NCBI GenBank assembly: GCA_934754505.1
Contig: CAKVIE010000001.1
Location: 170,926 to 234,925 of the forward strand
Origin: an uncultured Candidatus Melainabacteria bacterium
GTDB lineage: Bacteria > Cyanobacteriota > Vampirovibrionia > Gastranaerophilales > Gastranaerophilaceae
Direction: 5' to 3'
DNA length: 64,000 nt
Shown: piece after piece, positions 1 to 8,608 of the stretch
How positions within the stretch are numbered: the first letter of the stretch is position 1
How the letters are laid out: each line of letters opens with the position of its first letter
Translations under genes and position numbers: made by a program
Notes under the pieces: generated by a model
Told to the model about the DNA's origin: nothing
Seen by the model: only the letters and a program-made list of their open reading frames with translations
Databases searched by the model: none

Positions 1-110
1 ATAAATTGTGTATTTGTGTAAGATGATTTAATATTCTCATAGTTTACATTATATAATTTTTATTAAAAATTGTCGATATTTTATACAAATGATGGATTTT
101 TGTTTTTTAT

Positions 111-116
111 TATAAT
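111..116 (+). promoter_or_regulatory. putative -10 element of the GH13 gene
   Basis: A perfect TATAAT lies 13 bases before the ATG at 130. No Shine-Dalgarno-like purine run lies between them, and I see no good -35 at the usual distance. The transcript would have a leader of only about 7 bases. Confidence 0.4.
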
Positions 117-129
117 ATAAAATAAGAAT

Positions 130-2316
130 ATGAAATTATTATCAAGAAAAGAAATTAAACAAAAATTCAATTTATTAAGAGCTCCCCAAAATACGGTTGT
201 GACAAATCCTTGTGAGCTTGACGATTTAGCCAAAGCTAAAAATATGTCGGCTAACCACTTGCAATGGGGTGCATTTGTCGATAAAAACGGAAATGTAACA
301 TTTCGTATTGCAACTTTTGTCGATGCGAATGCAGTTACGGTTGAGATAAAAACAACAAGAAAAAGAGCATTTAAACTTTTGCCCTTGGAAAATAAATGCA
401 ACGGTGTTTTTGAACTTAAAACCGATAAAAAAATTGTTCAAAAGGGTGACAGGTACAGATTTATAATTGAACGTCCCAATCAACCGAAAAAGAAAGTCCG
501 TGACCCGTATTCAAAATTGCAGGATAATTTTTCATCTTGGTCAATAGTTTATGACAATAATTCATATAAATGGCACGATAAAAAATGGCAGGAAAACAAA
601 AACAGAGCAAAAGTCAGCAGAATTGCAAGCCCGTTGAACTTTTTATCTCCTGTCGGAAGTTTGAGAATATATGAAATAAACATTCCGTCATTGACGGAAA
701 AAGGTACATATCAGTCTGCGAAAGCGAAATTAAAAGAGGCTGCAAAATTAGGTTTTAACGCTGTTCAAATCATGCCCGTAGAAAATTGTTTTTCTTTTAA
801 CTGGGGATATGACGGTGTTGACAAATTTGCACCAAACAGAACTTATGGAACGCCTGATGATTTAAAGTCTTTAATTGATTTTGCACATTCGATTAATTTG
901 AATGTGATAATGGATATTGTTCCAAACCATTTCGGACCTGATATGGTAGATGTTCAAAATGCAGGACCATACACAGACGGCTGCAATGAATTCGGCTTGA
1001 AATTCAATTATGAAAAAGAAAATTATGAACACGCAAGAAATTTCATTGTTAATGCAGCATTAAATTGGATTGTGAATTTTCATTGTGACGGACTTCGTTT
1101 TGATTTGACGAAGTATATGAATTCCGATTACACGATGAAACTTTTGGCAGCAGAATTGCATTATCACGTACCGCATGCATTTATGATTGCGGAAGATGCA
1201 AGAGAAAATGACCCGAGAGTTACTTCTCAATTTTCTGATTTTGAAAGAGAAGAAAACATTAGAAATCATGATGAATATATTTCAAAAATTATGCGAAATT
1301 CTTGCTCTCTTGACAGATTGGCTTTCGATTCGGAATGGGATTTTCCGTATCATAAGCAAATTGCGGCACTTATGCTTGAGTATTGGTGCGGTTTTCCAAA
1401 GAGTATCACATCGCTTGACAGAGTTATTAAAAGTTCGGGGCAGAGAGTTAAATATGCAATGAGCCACGATGAAATAGGCAATATCGACGGTACAAGGCTC
1501 ATTACGAAAATTTTTGCGAAAGAAATTAATATTTACAAAAATATTCCAAAAAATTATAAACACAGACGTGAACAAGAATTTGCCCATGTTTCACATGATA
1601 TTTTGAAACATCTTTTGACGGGCAAACTTGAGCAAATGAGTCAAAAGGAATTTGCAGAATATGCAAAGAAAAATTATTTAGCTTTGAATGTCAGTGTGCC
1701 AAATTTGAAACAGGCTTACAGAAAAGCATTGAAAATGTTCAGATTAGCATTGGCTACGACGTTTTCTGTTCCCGGACCTAAAATGGTTTTCCAAGGCGAT
1801 GAAAATGGTGAAATGACATATTTCAAGTTTTTTAGAGAATTTTCTTCAGGTTATGAAAAATATTTGGAATCAAAAGGCTATAAACCCGGAATTGATGCAC
1901 TTCGTGATTCAAAAATCGGTAATATACATTATTCAAAAAAATATAATAAAGACTTGATAAATACTTCAAAATTAATGAGTGATTTGAATAAAATAAATGC
2001 CGAAAATTCAGCACTTCAAGACGGAGAAGTTGTTATGACGATTTCTCACCCGATTTCTTGGGTTCACGCAACTTTATGCCGAAGTTGTGACGGTGAGATT
2101 TTCTCTGTAACGAATTTTTCAAACGTCGGATATTTGAATAACTACAAGATTATTTTCCCTGATGGAGTTTGGAGAGAAGTTATAAATACCGATAGTGCAA
2201 AATACGGTGCAGAAAGAGTTTTCCTCAATCAGGAAAAAATTATCGCTGACGGGAAAACTCAAATTAAAATATCATTGCCTGCTTACGGTGCATTATTCTT
2301 CAAAAAGATTAAATAA
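130..2316 (+). CDS. GH13 alpha-glucan enzyme (TreZ/GlgB type)
   Basis: This is an alpha-amylase superfamily enzyme acting on alpha-1,4-glucans in the cytoplasm. An N-terminal beta-sandwich (CBM48/E-set-like, about residues 40-140) precedes a (beta/alpha)8 barrel from about residue 180. All four GH13 regions are visible: DIVPNH at 262-267, GLRFDL with the nucleophile Asp at 325, IAED with the acid/base Glu at 355, and SHDE at 445-448 with the transition-state Asp at 447. The C-terminus is a beta domain. The stretch around NWGYDGV and the PNHFGP motif look more like malto-oligosyltrehalose trehalohydrolase than classical GlgB. No treY partner is visible here, so branching or debranching activity stays open. 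There is no signal peptide. It ends convergently 14 bases from the DUF1292 gene. Confidence 0.85.
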   Translation: MKLLSRKEIKQKFNLLRAPQNTVVTNPCELDDLAKAKNMSANHLQWGAFVDKNGNVTFRIATFVDANAVTVEIKTTRKRAFKLLPLENKCNGVFELKTDKKIVQKGDRYRFIIERPNQPKKKVRDPYSKLQDNFSSWSIVYDNNSYKWHDKKWQENKNRAKVSRIASPLNFLSPVGSLRIYEINIPSLTEKGTYQSAKAKLKEAAKLGFNAVQIMPVENCFSFNWGYDGVDKFAPNRTYGTPDDLKSLIDFAHSINLNVIMDIVPNHFGPDMVDVQNAGPYTDGCNEFGLKFNYEKENYEHARNFIVNAALNWIVNFHCDGLRFDLTKYMNSDYTMKLLAAELHYHVPHAFMIAEDARENDPRVTSQFSDFEREENIRNHDEYISKIMRNSCSLDRLAFDSEWDFPYHKQIAALMLEYWCGFPKSITSLDRVIKSSGQRVKYAMSHDEIGNIDGTRLITKIFAKEINIYKNIPKNYKHRREQEFAHVSHDILKHLLTGKLEQMSQKEFAEYAKKNYLALNVSVPNLKQAYRKALKMFRLALATTFSVPGPKMVFQGDENGEMTYFKFFREFSSGYEKYLESKGYKPGIDALRDSKIGNIHYSKKYNKDLINTSKLMSDLNKINAENSALQDGEVVMTISHPISWVHATLCRSCDGEIFSVTNFSNVGYLNNYKIIFPDGVWREVINTDSAKYGAERVFLNQEKIIADGKTQIKISLPAYGALFFKKIK

Positions 2317-2330
2317 AAAATAAAGCAGGA

Positions 2331-2642
2331 TTATTTTTCTTGTTCTGCTTCTGCAGCAAGTTCAGCTTCAGTCGCTTCTGCAACGTAGTCTGCAACTTTG
2401 TCAAATTCTTCATCGTCTTCAATTTTTTCAAAGATGAAGTCTTGACCTTCTTGTTTGAGTCGCATTATGACGACTTTATCACCGGGTTTTTCGGGATGTG
2501 CAGGGTCAAAACCTTCAATAGGGTATAAAAGACCATATTCTACTTCATCAACTTCAACGATGTCAACAAGTTCAAATTTAACGTGTTGTCCGTGTTCGTC
2601 AATGGTTTCGATAATGTTGTCATTGTTCGCATTGTTAGCCAT
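2331..2642 (-). CDS. DUF1292 family protein
   Basis: A 103-residue acidic protein matching the DUF1292 (YrzB-like) pattern: a short beta-rich core (FELVDIVEVDEVEYGLLYP, then KVVIMRLKQE) followed by an acidic helix containing EDDEEFDKV. The tail is Ala/Glu-rich. No biochemical role is established for the family. It is the last gene of an operon and lies 6 bases after ruvX. The ruvX-DUF1292 pairing is also seen in Firmicutes, which supports both calls. The product is probably soluble and cytoplasmic. Confidence 0.8.
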   Translation of the reverse strand: MANNANNDNIIETIDEHGQHVKFELVDIVEVDEVEYGLLYPIEGFDPAHPEKPGDKVVIMRLKQEGQDFIFEKIEDDEEFDKVADYVAEATEAELAAEAEQEK

Positions 2643-2648
2643 TTTTGC

Positions 2649-3050
2649 CTACTTTCTGTCTAAGTATTGTTGTAATATTATGCAAGCGCTTGCCGTATCG
2701 ACAAGTCCTTTGTTTTTTGTGTATTTTTTACCCGTTAAAGCCAAATTGTGTTCGGCTTGACGGCTTGTAAGTCTTTCGTCCTCGAAGATTACTTCAAATT
2801 CATCTTCAAAGTTTTTTGCAAAATTCATACAGTCTTCCGCTTGAGGACCTATTGTTCCGTTCATGTTTTTAGGAAGTCCTGCAATAATTTTTTTTGCGTT
2901 GTAATTTTTGCAAAGATTTTTGATTTTGTCAATCGCTTCTTGTTCAGGTTGACGACTAATTGCAGGAATTGGTGTTGCTATTATGTTTAAAGCATCACTT
3001 ACTGCAAGTCCTATTCTTTTTGTTCCTATGTCTAATCCTAAAACTCTCAT
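2649..3050 (-). CDS. ruvX: RuvX/YqgF-type RNase H-fold nuclease
   Basis: A 133-residue protein of the family's usual size. It has the RNase H-like signature GLDIGTKRIGLAVSD near the N-terminus, a second acidic strand (FEDERLTSRQAE) and the C-terminal DTASA helix that supplies the last acidic residue. The family is proposed to act as a Holliday junction resolvase or in 16S rRNA 5' processing; sequence cannot separate these roles. Its ATG overlaps the stop of the upstream repeat protein by four bases, which points to translational coupling. Confidence 0.92.
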   Translation of the reverse strand: MRVLGLDIGTKRIGLAVSDALNIIATPIPAISRQPEQEAIDKIKNLCKNYNAKKIIAGLPKNMNGTIGPQAEDCMNFAKNFEDEFEVIFEDERLTSRQAEHNLALTGKKYTKNKGLVDTASACIILQQYLDRK

Positions 3051-4687
3051 TGTTGTTCAACCCATTTTTCTTCTATTCCCGTAATAATTGCTTCGACTGT
3101 TTTTATGTCGGTTGTTTCTTCGTTTTTGTTTTTTCTTCTGAAAATATTTGCAGGGAATTTGAATTCTTTGTGAGTTTCTTTTAAGTTGAAGAAATATTCG
3201 TAAACGCTCTTTTTGATGATGTCCTCTTGCATTTTACGTTTCAAATCCTGATGGAATAAGACTGAATACAATATTTTTGAATAATCCGTAAAGCCTGTTA
3301 TTCCAAACAAATAACAAGTTGTGTAAATATTTTTCAAAAATAATTCTTCTGTTTCTTTGTCCCAAATTTTGTCAAAAACTTCTGCTGTTTTTTCTTCTAC
3401 GTAGCTGAAGTCTAAATTTTTATTTGCCGTAAAATCATTTATTAAATTGTTGAATTCATCGTGGTCTTTCGGTGCAAAAAACCATTTATCAAGATAGTTT
3501 GTTTCATATAAAAGATTTACGATTTTTTGGTTAATCGGAATTTCGTTTATATTTTCTTCAACCCATTCTTTTTCCGATTGTTGTTCGGGAATGATATCGC
3601 AAGTAAGCATTGACCAGCATACGGCTTCGTATCTTATGCTTTCTCGTCTTTTTTTTGTAAGTTCAAAGGCTTCGTCCAAAACTTTTTTGAAGTATTCGGG
3701 AGAAACTTCAAATCTCACTTCATTTTGTCCAAATCTTAAGGCTATACGGGCATATTCTTCTTCCGTCGTGTTGAAAAATCCGAAAGAATCGACAATTCCG
3801 TATATTTTTGAAATTACAACGGAAAACATCATTAATGTTCCGTCACTTCTTTTTCTTGAGAATAAAAATCCTTGGTTGTAATGACCGTCCGGAATACCAG
3901 TATAACATTTATATGGCGTTGATTCTGCCATAATTGCTTTGTAAAATTTTTCGCCTGCTTCTTTCGTTGCACCTGAAAGTTTAAGCATATTAAGACTTTT
4001 TTTGCAATTTGTCCGAACTATGTCGTTATCCGTAATTTCGTGCAAATACTCGAGTGCTTTTATTGCAAGAGGAGATTTTGTTTCGCCTAAAATCGAAATA
4101 GCCTTTAGATGAACATTTTCGGGAAAATCCGAATATAACACAGGGGCTAAAATATTAGCGAGGTTATTTCCTGTGTAATCGGCTGCAAGCGAGTCGATTA
4201 AAAGCGTTTTATCTTCGTGTTGAAGCGAGGATAAGAAATCCAAAAAGTCTATTTGCGTTTCAGGGTTGACAACAGCGTGCTCAAGTAATTTTTCCGTGTC
4301 GTAATTTATTATGGATTGTGCATCTTCGAGGTATTCAAATAATTCTTCGTAATCTATTTCTTTGCCGACAGTTTTTAAAGTCTGAATGAGCTGATACTTG
4401 AGCATATCAGGTTTATCAGGCATTTTGAGTATTTCAAGTGCTTTTGTTTCAAACATTTCTCTTGGTATAAACTCTAATATCATAGCCCGAAGAATGTCTA
4501 TGTATTTATCTTCATTGACTTTTGAAAGCTCTTTGCAGAGAATTTCAAAAAAAGTATCGAAGTCTTCGATTTCGTGTAATTCTTTTGTTTTCATAATGAA
4601 AACATCATAGGAAAGCCTCGGTTCGGCTTTGAGTTCCGCAAGTATCGGTAAAATTTTTGCACGAATTTGAAGTTTATTGAGTGTCAT
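3047..4687 (-). CDS. HEAT-like repeat protein of unknown function
   Basis: I do not recognise this 546-residue protein. The N-terminal half is all-helical with repeat-like units typical of HEAT/ARM solenoids, for example residues near SILGETKSPLAIKALEYL. The C-terminal half is a mixed domain with no motif I can name. There is no signal peptide or membrane segment, so it is probably cytoplasmic. It sits between a ClpX-type zinc finger gene (3 bases upstream) and ruvX (4-base overlap), so it is part of this operon. A scaffolding or adaptor role would be a guess. Confidence 0.75.
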   Translation of the reverse strand: MTLNKLQIRAKILPILAELKAEPRLSYDVFIMKTKELHEIEDFDTFFEILCKELSKVNEDKYIDILRAMILEFIPREMFETKALEILKMPDKPDMLKYQLIQTLKTVGKEIDYEELFEYLEDAQSIINYDTEKLLEHAVVNPETQIDFLDFLSSLQHEDKTLLIDSLAADYTGNNLANILAPVLYSDFPENVHLKAISILGETKSPLAIKALEYLHEITDNDIVRTNCKKSLNMLKLSGATKEAGEKFYKAIMAESTPYKCYTGIPDGHYNQGFLFSRKRSDGTLMMFSVVISKIYGIVDSFGFFNTTEEEYARIALRFGQNEVRFEVSPEYFKKVLDEAFELTKKRRESIRYEAVCWSMLTCDIIPEQQSEKEWVEENINEIPINQKIVNLLYETNYLDKWFFAPKDHDEFNNLINDFTANKNLDFSYVEEKTAEVFDKIWDKETEELFLKNIYTTCYLFGITGFTDYSKILYSVLFHQDLKRKMQEDIIKKSVYEYFFNLKETHKEFKFPANIFRRKNKNEETTDIKTVEAIITGIEEKWVEQQ

Positions 4688-4690
4688 TTA

Positions 4691-4972
4691 TTATCTAACC
4701 TTATTCCAAAAACTGTCTAAAATAGCTTGAGCTTCGCCGGATGGCATTTTGTCTTCCATAATTAAATATTGAACAGCAATCATTGCACATTCAGAGCAAA
4801 TATTCACCCCGGGACCTTGAACCATTTTTAAAACTTGGGTGTTTGGTCTTCCGCAGAAACTGCAAAAAACAGGTTCGGGTCTTTTATTATCAGAGTTTTC
4901 GGGTTTTTGTTTTGATGCTTTCGCTTTGTCACGCATTCCCGATAATGAAACAATTTTTTCTTCGTCGCTCAT
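4691..4972 (-). CDS. stand-alone ClpX-type C4 zinc finger protein
   Basis: A 93-residue protein. Residues 35-75 match the ClpX N-terminal zinc-binding domain: Cys37-X2-Cys40 in CSFCGR, then Cys59-X2-Cys62 in CSEC, with the intervening glycine-rich QGPGVNIC. The AAA+ domain of ClpX is absent, because the ORF stops about 30 residues after the finger. The N-terminus is charged and probably disordered. In ClpX this domain dimerises and binds adaptors and substrates, so a ClpX-adaptor or competitor role is possible but inferred. First gene of the operon leading into the repeat protein, ruvX and DUF1292. Confidence 0.8.
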   Translation of the reverse strand: MSDEEKIVSLSGMRDKAKASKQKPENSDNKRPEPVFCSFCGRPNTQVLKMVQGPGVNICSECAMIAVQYLIMEDKMPSGEAQAILDSFWNKVR

Positions 4973-5070
4973 AATTCAACCTTTGTTTTTAATGCTATTG
5001 TATCGTAAATGTAATATTATTGCAAAATATTTTAGTATTTATTAAAATAAAAAAATACAGGAGATTTTAA

Positions 5071-5661
5071 ATGAAAAAGACACTACTTATAACATTGATA
5101 ATGGCTGTTACATTGGTATCGACAGCGTGTGTGAACAAATTTGCAGTTCAAGAATTAAATAATAATGCTCAAAAAATGCTTGCTGAAGGTGACGTCGAGG
5201 GTGCTATTTCAAGACTTGAGTCGAGTATTGATTTAGACGAATCACTTTATGAAACACATTACAACCTTGCAGTTGCATATTTAGAGGCTAAAAAATTAGA
5301 TAAAGCTGAAAAGGCTTTAAATAAAGTTTTCGAATTGAATCCTGATTTCCCTGATGCATATCACACAATGGGTGTCGTAAACGAAGAAAAAGCCTATGAA
5401 ATTATTAATGGAAAAGATAGTGAAGAAGATAACGCAGAAGTTTCTGATGATGTTCAAGCTCAAGAAAATGCTTTGACAGACGAACAAAAAACGGATATTA
5501 ATAAATATATTACGACCGCAATTGAATATTATAATAAATATTTATCAAAGAAAGTTAATGCGGACGATGCAGCTAAGGTCAATGAAAAGATTGATTCTTT
5601 GAACACTGAATTGCGTAAATATTCGACAGAAGAATCAGGAAAATCGGAAAGAGTTGATTAA
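5071..5661 (+). CDS. TPR-repeat lipoprotein
   Basis: A 196-residue exported lipoprotein. A short signal peptide ends in the lipobox VSTAC, with the lipidated cysteine at residue 20. Two to three tetratricopeptide units follow (about residues 30-110), with the typical spacing in ETHYNLAVAYLEAKKLDKAEKAL and the next helix pair. An acidic linker and a helical C-terminus complete it. AGGAG lies 8 bases before the ATG. It is directly upstream of lgt, the enzyme that lipidates such proteins, and the stop codon overlaps the lgt start (TAATG). It is likely a periplasm-facing assembly or scaffolding lipoprotein; its partner is unknown. Confidence 0.85.
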   Translation: MKKTLLITLIMAVTLVSTACVNKFAVQELNNNAQKMLAEGDVEGAISRLESSIDLDESLYETHYNLAVAYLEAKKLDKAEKALNKVFELNPDFPDAYHTMGVVNEEKAYEIINGKDSEEDNAEVSDDVQAQENALTDEQKTDINKYITTAIEYYNKYLSKKVNADDAAKVNEKIDSLNTELRKYSTEESGKSERVD

Positions 5662-6446
5662 TGTTCACATCAACTGAGAGGGTTGCTTTTTACATCGGCA
5701 ATTATCCTGTTATGAAATATGGAATTACAATGGGGGCGGCAATATTCGCCTCTTTTGTTTGTTTACTCGGATTTAGAAAACGATTTTATCCCGAAATATC
5801 CGAGGATATTTTATATGATTTATCATTTTGGGTAATTTTATTTGGGATAATTGGAGCAAGGGCTTGGTATGTTTTGCTTGATTTTCCATATTTTTTGTCA
5901 AATCCGAATGAAATTTTGATGATAAATCACGGCGGAATTACAATTCACGGTGCGTTGCTTGGAGGAATTACAGCAGGATTTGTTTTTGTCAAAAAAAATC
6001 ATCTGGATTTCTTCAAATTGGCTGATTTATATGCAATGGTTGTTCCAATCGGTCAGGCAATAGGCAGATGGGGCAATTTCTTTAATTCCGAGGCTTTTGG
6101 AAAACCTTGTGATTTGCCTTGGAAATTATACATTTCACCTGAAAACAGACCTCTTGAATATTACAATTACCAATATTTTCACCCGACATTTTTATATGAA
6201 TGCATAGGAAACATTTGCATATTTTGTATTTTATTTTTTATTTTGAAAGATAAATACAAAGATAAAAAAGGAATGATTTTCTTTTCTTATTTATTTCTAT
6301 ATTCTTTGCTTCGGATAGGGATTGAATTTATAAGAACAGACAGTGTGTTAAATATTTTCGGAATACCTGTCGCTGTGTGGGTTTGCATTGTAATTGCGTT
6401 AATTTCTCTGGGCTGCGGTTGGAAAATTTATTTTTCAAAAAATTAA
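5661..6446 (+). CDS. lgt: prolipoprotein diacylglyceryl transferase
   Basis: Integral membrane enzyme that moves diacylglycerol from phosphatidylglycerol to the lipobox cysteine of prolipoproteins. At 261 residues it has the family's normal length. It shows about seven hydrophobic segments, the HGGITIHGALLGG segment, and the Lgt signature IGRWGNFFNSEAFG with its essential Arg and Asn. The C-terminal part includes LLRIGIEFIRTD, another conserved Lgt block. Its ATG overlaps the stop of the TPR lipoprotein gene, so the two are translationally coupled. Confidence 0.95.
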   Translation: MFTSTERVAFYIGNYPVMKYGITMGAAIFASFVCLLGFRKRFYPEISEDILYDLSFWVILFGIIGARAWYVLLDFPYFLSNPNEILMINHGGITIHGALLGGITAGFVFVKKNHLDFFKLADLYAMVVPIGQAIGRWGNFFNSEAFGKPCDLPWKLYISPENRPLEYYNYQYFHPTFLYECIGNICIFCILFFILKDKYKDKKGMIFFSYLFLYSLLRIGIEFIRTDSVLNIFGIPVAVWVCIVIALISLGCGWKIYFSKN

Positions 6447-6450
6447 TTCG

Positions 6451-6479
6451 TTGAAACAAAGGTTTATTCACGATATAAT
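6451..6479 (+). promoter_or_regulatory. promoter of the MCE gene, giving a leaderless start
   Basis: TTGAAA (6451-6456) and TATAAT (6474-6479) are separated by 17 bases, a near-consensus sigma-70-type promoter. The ATG at 6486 follows after only six bases (GTAATT), so the predicted transcription start is at or within a base or two of the start codon. No ribosome-binding site could fit. Confidence 0.7.
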
Positions 6480-6485
6480 GTAATT

Positions 6486-7181
6486 ATGAATAAACGATTA
6501 GTTTGGTCTATCGAATTGTTTTTATGGGCAATATTAATATTTGCTCTAATTTTAGGTTTTACATATTCTTTTGCAACTGCAGACCAAAAAAATTCAAGTT
6601 ATTACATGTTTTTTAAAGACGTTGACGGCTTGACGAAAGGTTCACCTGTTCGTATGATGGGGTATCAAATCGGATATGTCAGAGATGTAAAGGTTTTTGA
6701 AGATAATATATTTGTATCGTTTTTAGTTACGGAAAAAAACATTAACATTCCTAACGGTTCGACAGCTCGTGTTGAATTTTACGGATTAGGCGGGTCAAAA
6801 TCTTTGGAAATTGAGCCTTCAATAAAAAATTATCCTGATAATAGTGAAGTTTTAATAACAAAATCTCCATACAGAATTGCCGATTATTATAAATGGGGAA
6901 ATCAGATAAACGCAACGTTAGAACAGGTTTCGATAAATGCTACGGCATCAATCGATGCATTTGTAAACAGCGGTATAAAAATTCCATATTTAATGAAATC
7001 TGCACAGAATTTAAATAGTATGGTACAATCATTTGTAAAAAAAGATATTCGTTTTGTTGATGATTTTAACAATAAGGTGAAATTTTTCAACGAAAAACAC
7101 AAAGACAATCAGACCGTAGGTGAAAGCGAACCGGCTTCATCAGGAAATACGGAAGATATGAAGGAGAAAAATAATGACTGA
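6486..7181 (+). CDS. MlaD/MCE-domain membrane-anchored lipid transport protein
   Basis: A 231-residue protein with one N-terminal transmembrane helix (about residues 9-29) and then an MCE domain (about 35-115): FFKDVDGLTKGSPVRMMGYQ matches the core of MlaD. A helical region and a polar tail follow. In Gram-negative and plastid systems MCE proteins form periplasmic hexamers that shuttle phospholipids between membranes with an MlaE/MlaF ABC transporter. No mlaE or mlaF is visible in this window. Its 3' end overlaps upp by 8 bases. The name mlaD is only a domain match. Confidence 0.85.
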   Translation: MNKRLVWSIELFLWAILIFALILGFTYSFATADQKNSSYYMFFKDVDGLTKGSPVRMMGYQIGYVRDVKVFEDNIFVSFLVTEKNINIPNGSTARVEFYGLGGSKSLEIEPSIKNYPDNSEVLITKSPYRIADYYKWGNQINATLEQVSINATASIDAFVNSGIKIPYLMKSAQNLNSMVQSFVKKDIRFVDDFNNKVKFFNEKHKDNQTVGESEPASSGNTEDMKEKNND

Positions 7182-7848
7182 TACGATAATAAAAGACCCT
7201 TATACAACTGTTTGTGACCACCCTTTATGCCAGCAGAATTTAACAATAATCAGAGATAAAAATACGACTGCAGAAGTTTTCAGAAATGCTATAAGACGTT
7301 TAACATATTTGCTTTTATATACTGCAACGCAGGATTTAGAAACAGAAGAAACAACAACTGTTACACCGATTGCAGAGTGTAAAACTCAAATTTTAAGAAA
7401 AGATGTTAAAATCATTCTTGCTCCGATTTTGAGAGCAGGTTTGATTTTTTCGGATATTGCAAGTGACGTTTTGCCGAATGCAAGCATCAGACACATTGGT
7501 ATGTACCGTGATGAAAACAGTTTAAAACCTGTTTGGTATTATGATAAAACTCCGATTATGTTTGATGAACCTCAAAAAACGATTATATTTATCCTCGATC
7601 CTATGATAGCAACCGGCAATTCAGGTTTGGATTGTATTAATTTATTTGCAAGCAAACGAATTCCTGTTGAAAATATCAGATTTGTAAGTTTGATATCTGC
7701 ACCGGAAGGACTTGAAAAAATCAGAAAATATTATCCGACACTCAAAATCACAACTGCTCATATTGATGAAACTTTGAGCAAGACGGGCTATATTATCCCG
7801 GGACTTGGTGATGCAGGCGACAGAATATTTAATACACTTGGTGATTAA
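7174..7848 (+). CDS. upp: uracil phosphoribosyltransferase
   Basis: Converts uracil and PRPP to UMP (pyrimidine salvage, cytoplasm). The 224 residues align along the whole UPRTase family: APILRAGL for substrate positioning, the PRPP loop LDPMIATGNSG, and the C-terminal GYIIPGLGDAGDRIF that binds uracil. The N-terminus is about 15 residues longer than in E. coli. The ATG lies inside the end of the MCE gene, with AAGGAG just upstream (7161-7166). Its stop overlaps the next start (TAATG). Confidence 0.95.
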   Translation: MTDTIIKDPYTTVCDHPLCQQNLTIIRDKNTTAEVFRNAIRRLTYLLLYTATQDLETEETTTVTPIAECKTQILRKDVKIILAPILRAGLIFSDIASDVLPNASIRHIGMYRDENSLKPVWYYDKTPIMFDEPQKTIIFILDPMIATGNSGLDCINLFASKRIPVENIRFVSLISAPEGLEKIRKYYPTLKITTAHIDETLSKTGYIIPGLGDAGDRIFNTLGD

Positions 7849-8606
7849 TGTTTTATTTTGACGATTTTTTCGGAAAAAAAGTTCTAAAATCAACACTTCT
7901 CAATGATTGTGAGCATTTTTTTACCACGAGGGATTTTATTCTTCATTCAGGTACAAGAAATGATTTAGATTTGCAAGCAGAGAGAAATGTTGATTTTTTA
8001 ATTGAAAAATTGAATATTTTGCCCGAAAATCTATACCGTTGCAAGCAAATGCATACGGCTAACGTCGAATTTGCGAAAAGTGACTGTAATTATTTTGAAA
8101 ATATTGACGGAATAATTTTGACAGAGCCTGAAACTGCAACTTTTTTAAATTTTGCAGACTGCATTCCGATTATTTTATACGATAGTGAAAATAATGTCGG
8201 TGGAGTTGTTCATGCGGGTTGGCGGGGGACATCTGCGAAAATTCAACAAATTGCCGTAAAAAAATTGATTGAAAAAGGTTCAAAGCCTGAAAATATTAAG
8301 GCTGCAATCGGTGCAGGTATTGGAAAATGCTGTTTTGATGTAAATCAAGATGTTTTTGACAAAATATTGGACGGAATTGATATTTCCGAAGCGAAAAAAC
8401 AGGGAGTATTTTCTCCGTCGAAAGAGGACGGAAAATTTTTCGTCGATTTGAAAATGGTCAATAAAATGCTTTTGAATGAAATATCTGTCCGACAGGTTGA
8501 TGTATCGGACTATTGCACTTCTTGTTCTTGTGATATATTTTTTTCATATAGAAAAGAAAACGGCAATACTGCAAGACATTCCGCCGTGTTGAAAATAAAA
8601 GGCTAA
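7848..8606 (+). CDS. pgeF: PgeF/YfiH family (peptidoglycan editing factor, polyphenol oxidase fold)
   Basis: A 252-residue member of the YfiH/DUF152 family. Zinc-site residues are visible: the His in VVHAGWRGTS, a Cys in GKCCFDV, and the His in ARHSAV near the C-terminus, with the family-typical CTSCSCDIFFSYRKENG block. Members have been reported as multi-copper oxidases or purine nucleosidases, and in E. coli as the enzyme that removes wrongly incorporated L-Ser from peptidoglycan precursors. The exact activity here is not decided by sequence. Overlaps upp by one base and is followed after 2 bases by the SEC-C protein gene. Confidence 0.88.
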   Translation: MFYFDDFFGKKVLKSTLLNDCEHFFTTRDFILHSGTRNDLDLQAERNVDFLIEKLNILPENLYRCKQMHTANVEFAKSDCNYFENIDGIILTEPETATFLNFADCIPIILYDSENNVGGVVHAGWRGTSAKIQQIAVKKLIEKGSKPENIKAAIGAGIGKCCFDVNQDVFDKILDGIDISEAKKQGVFSPSKEDGKFFVDLKMVNKMLLNEISVRQVDVSDYCTSCSCDIFFSYRKENGNTARHSAVLKIKG

Positions 8607-8608
8607 TT

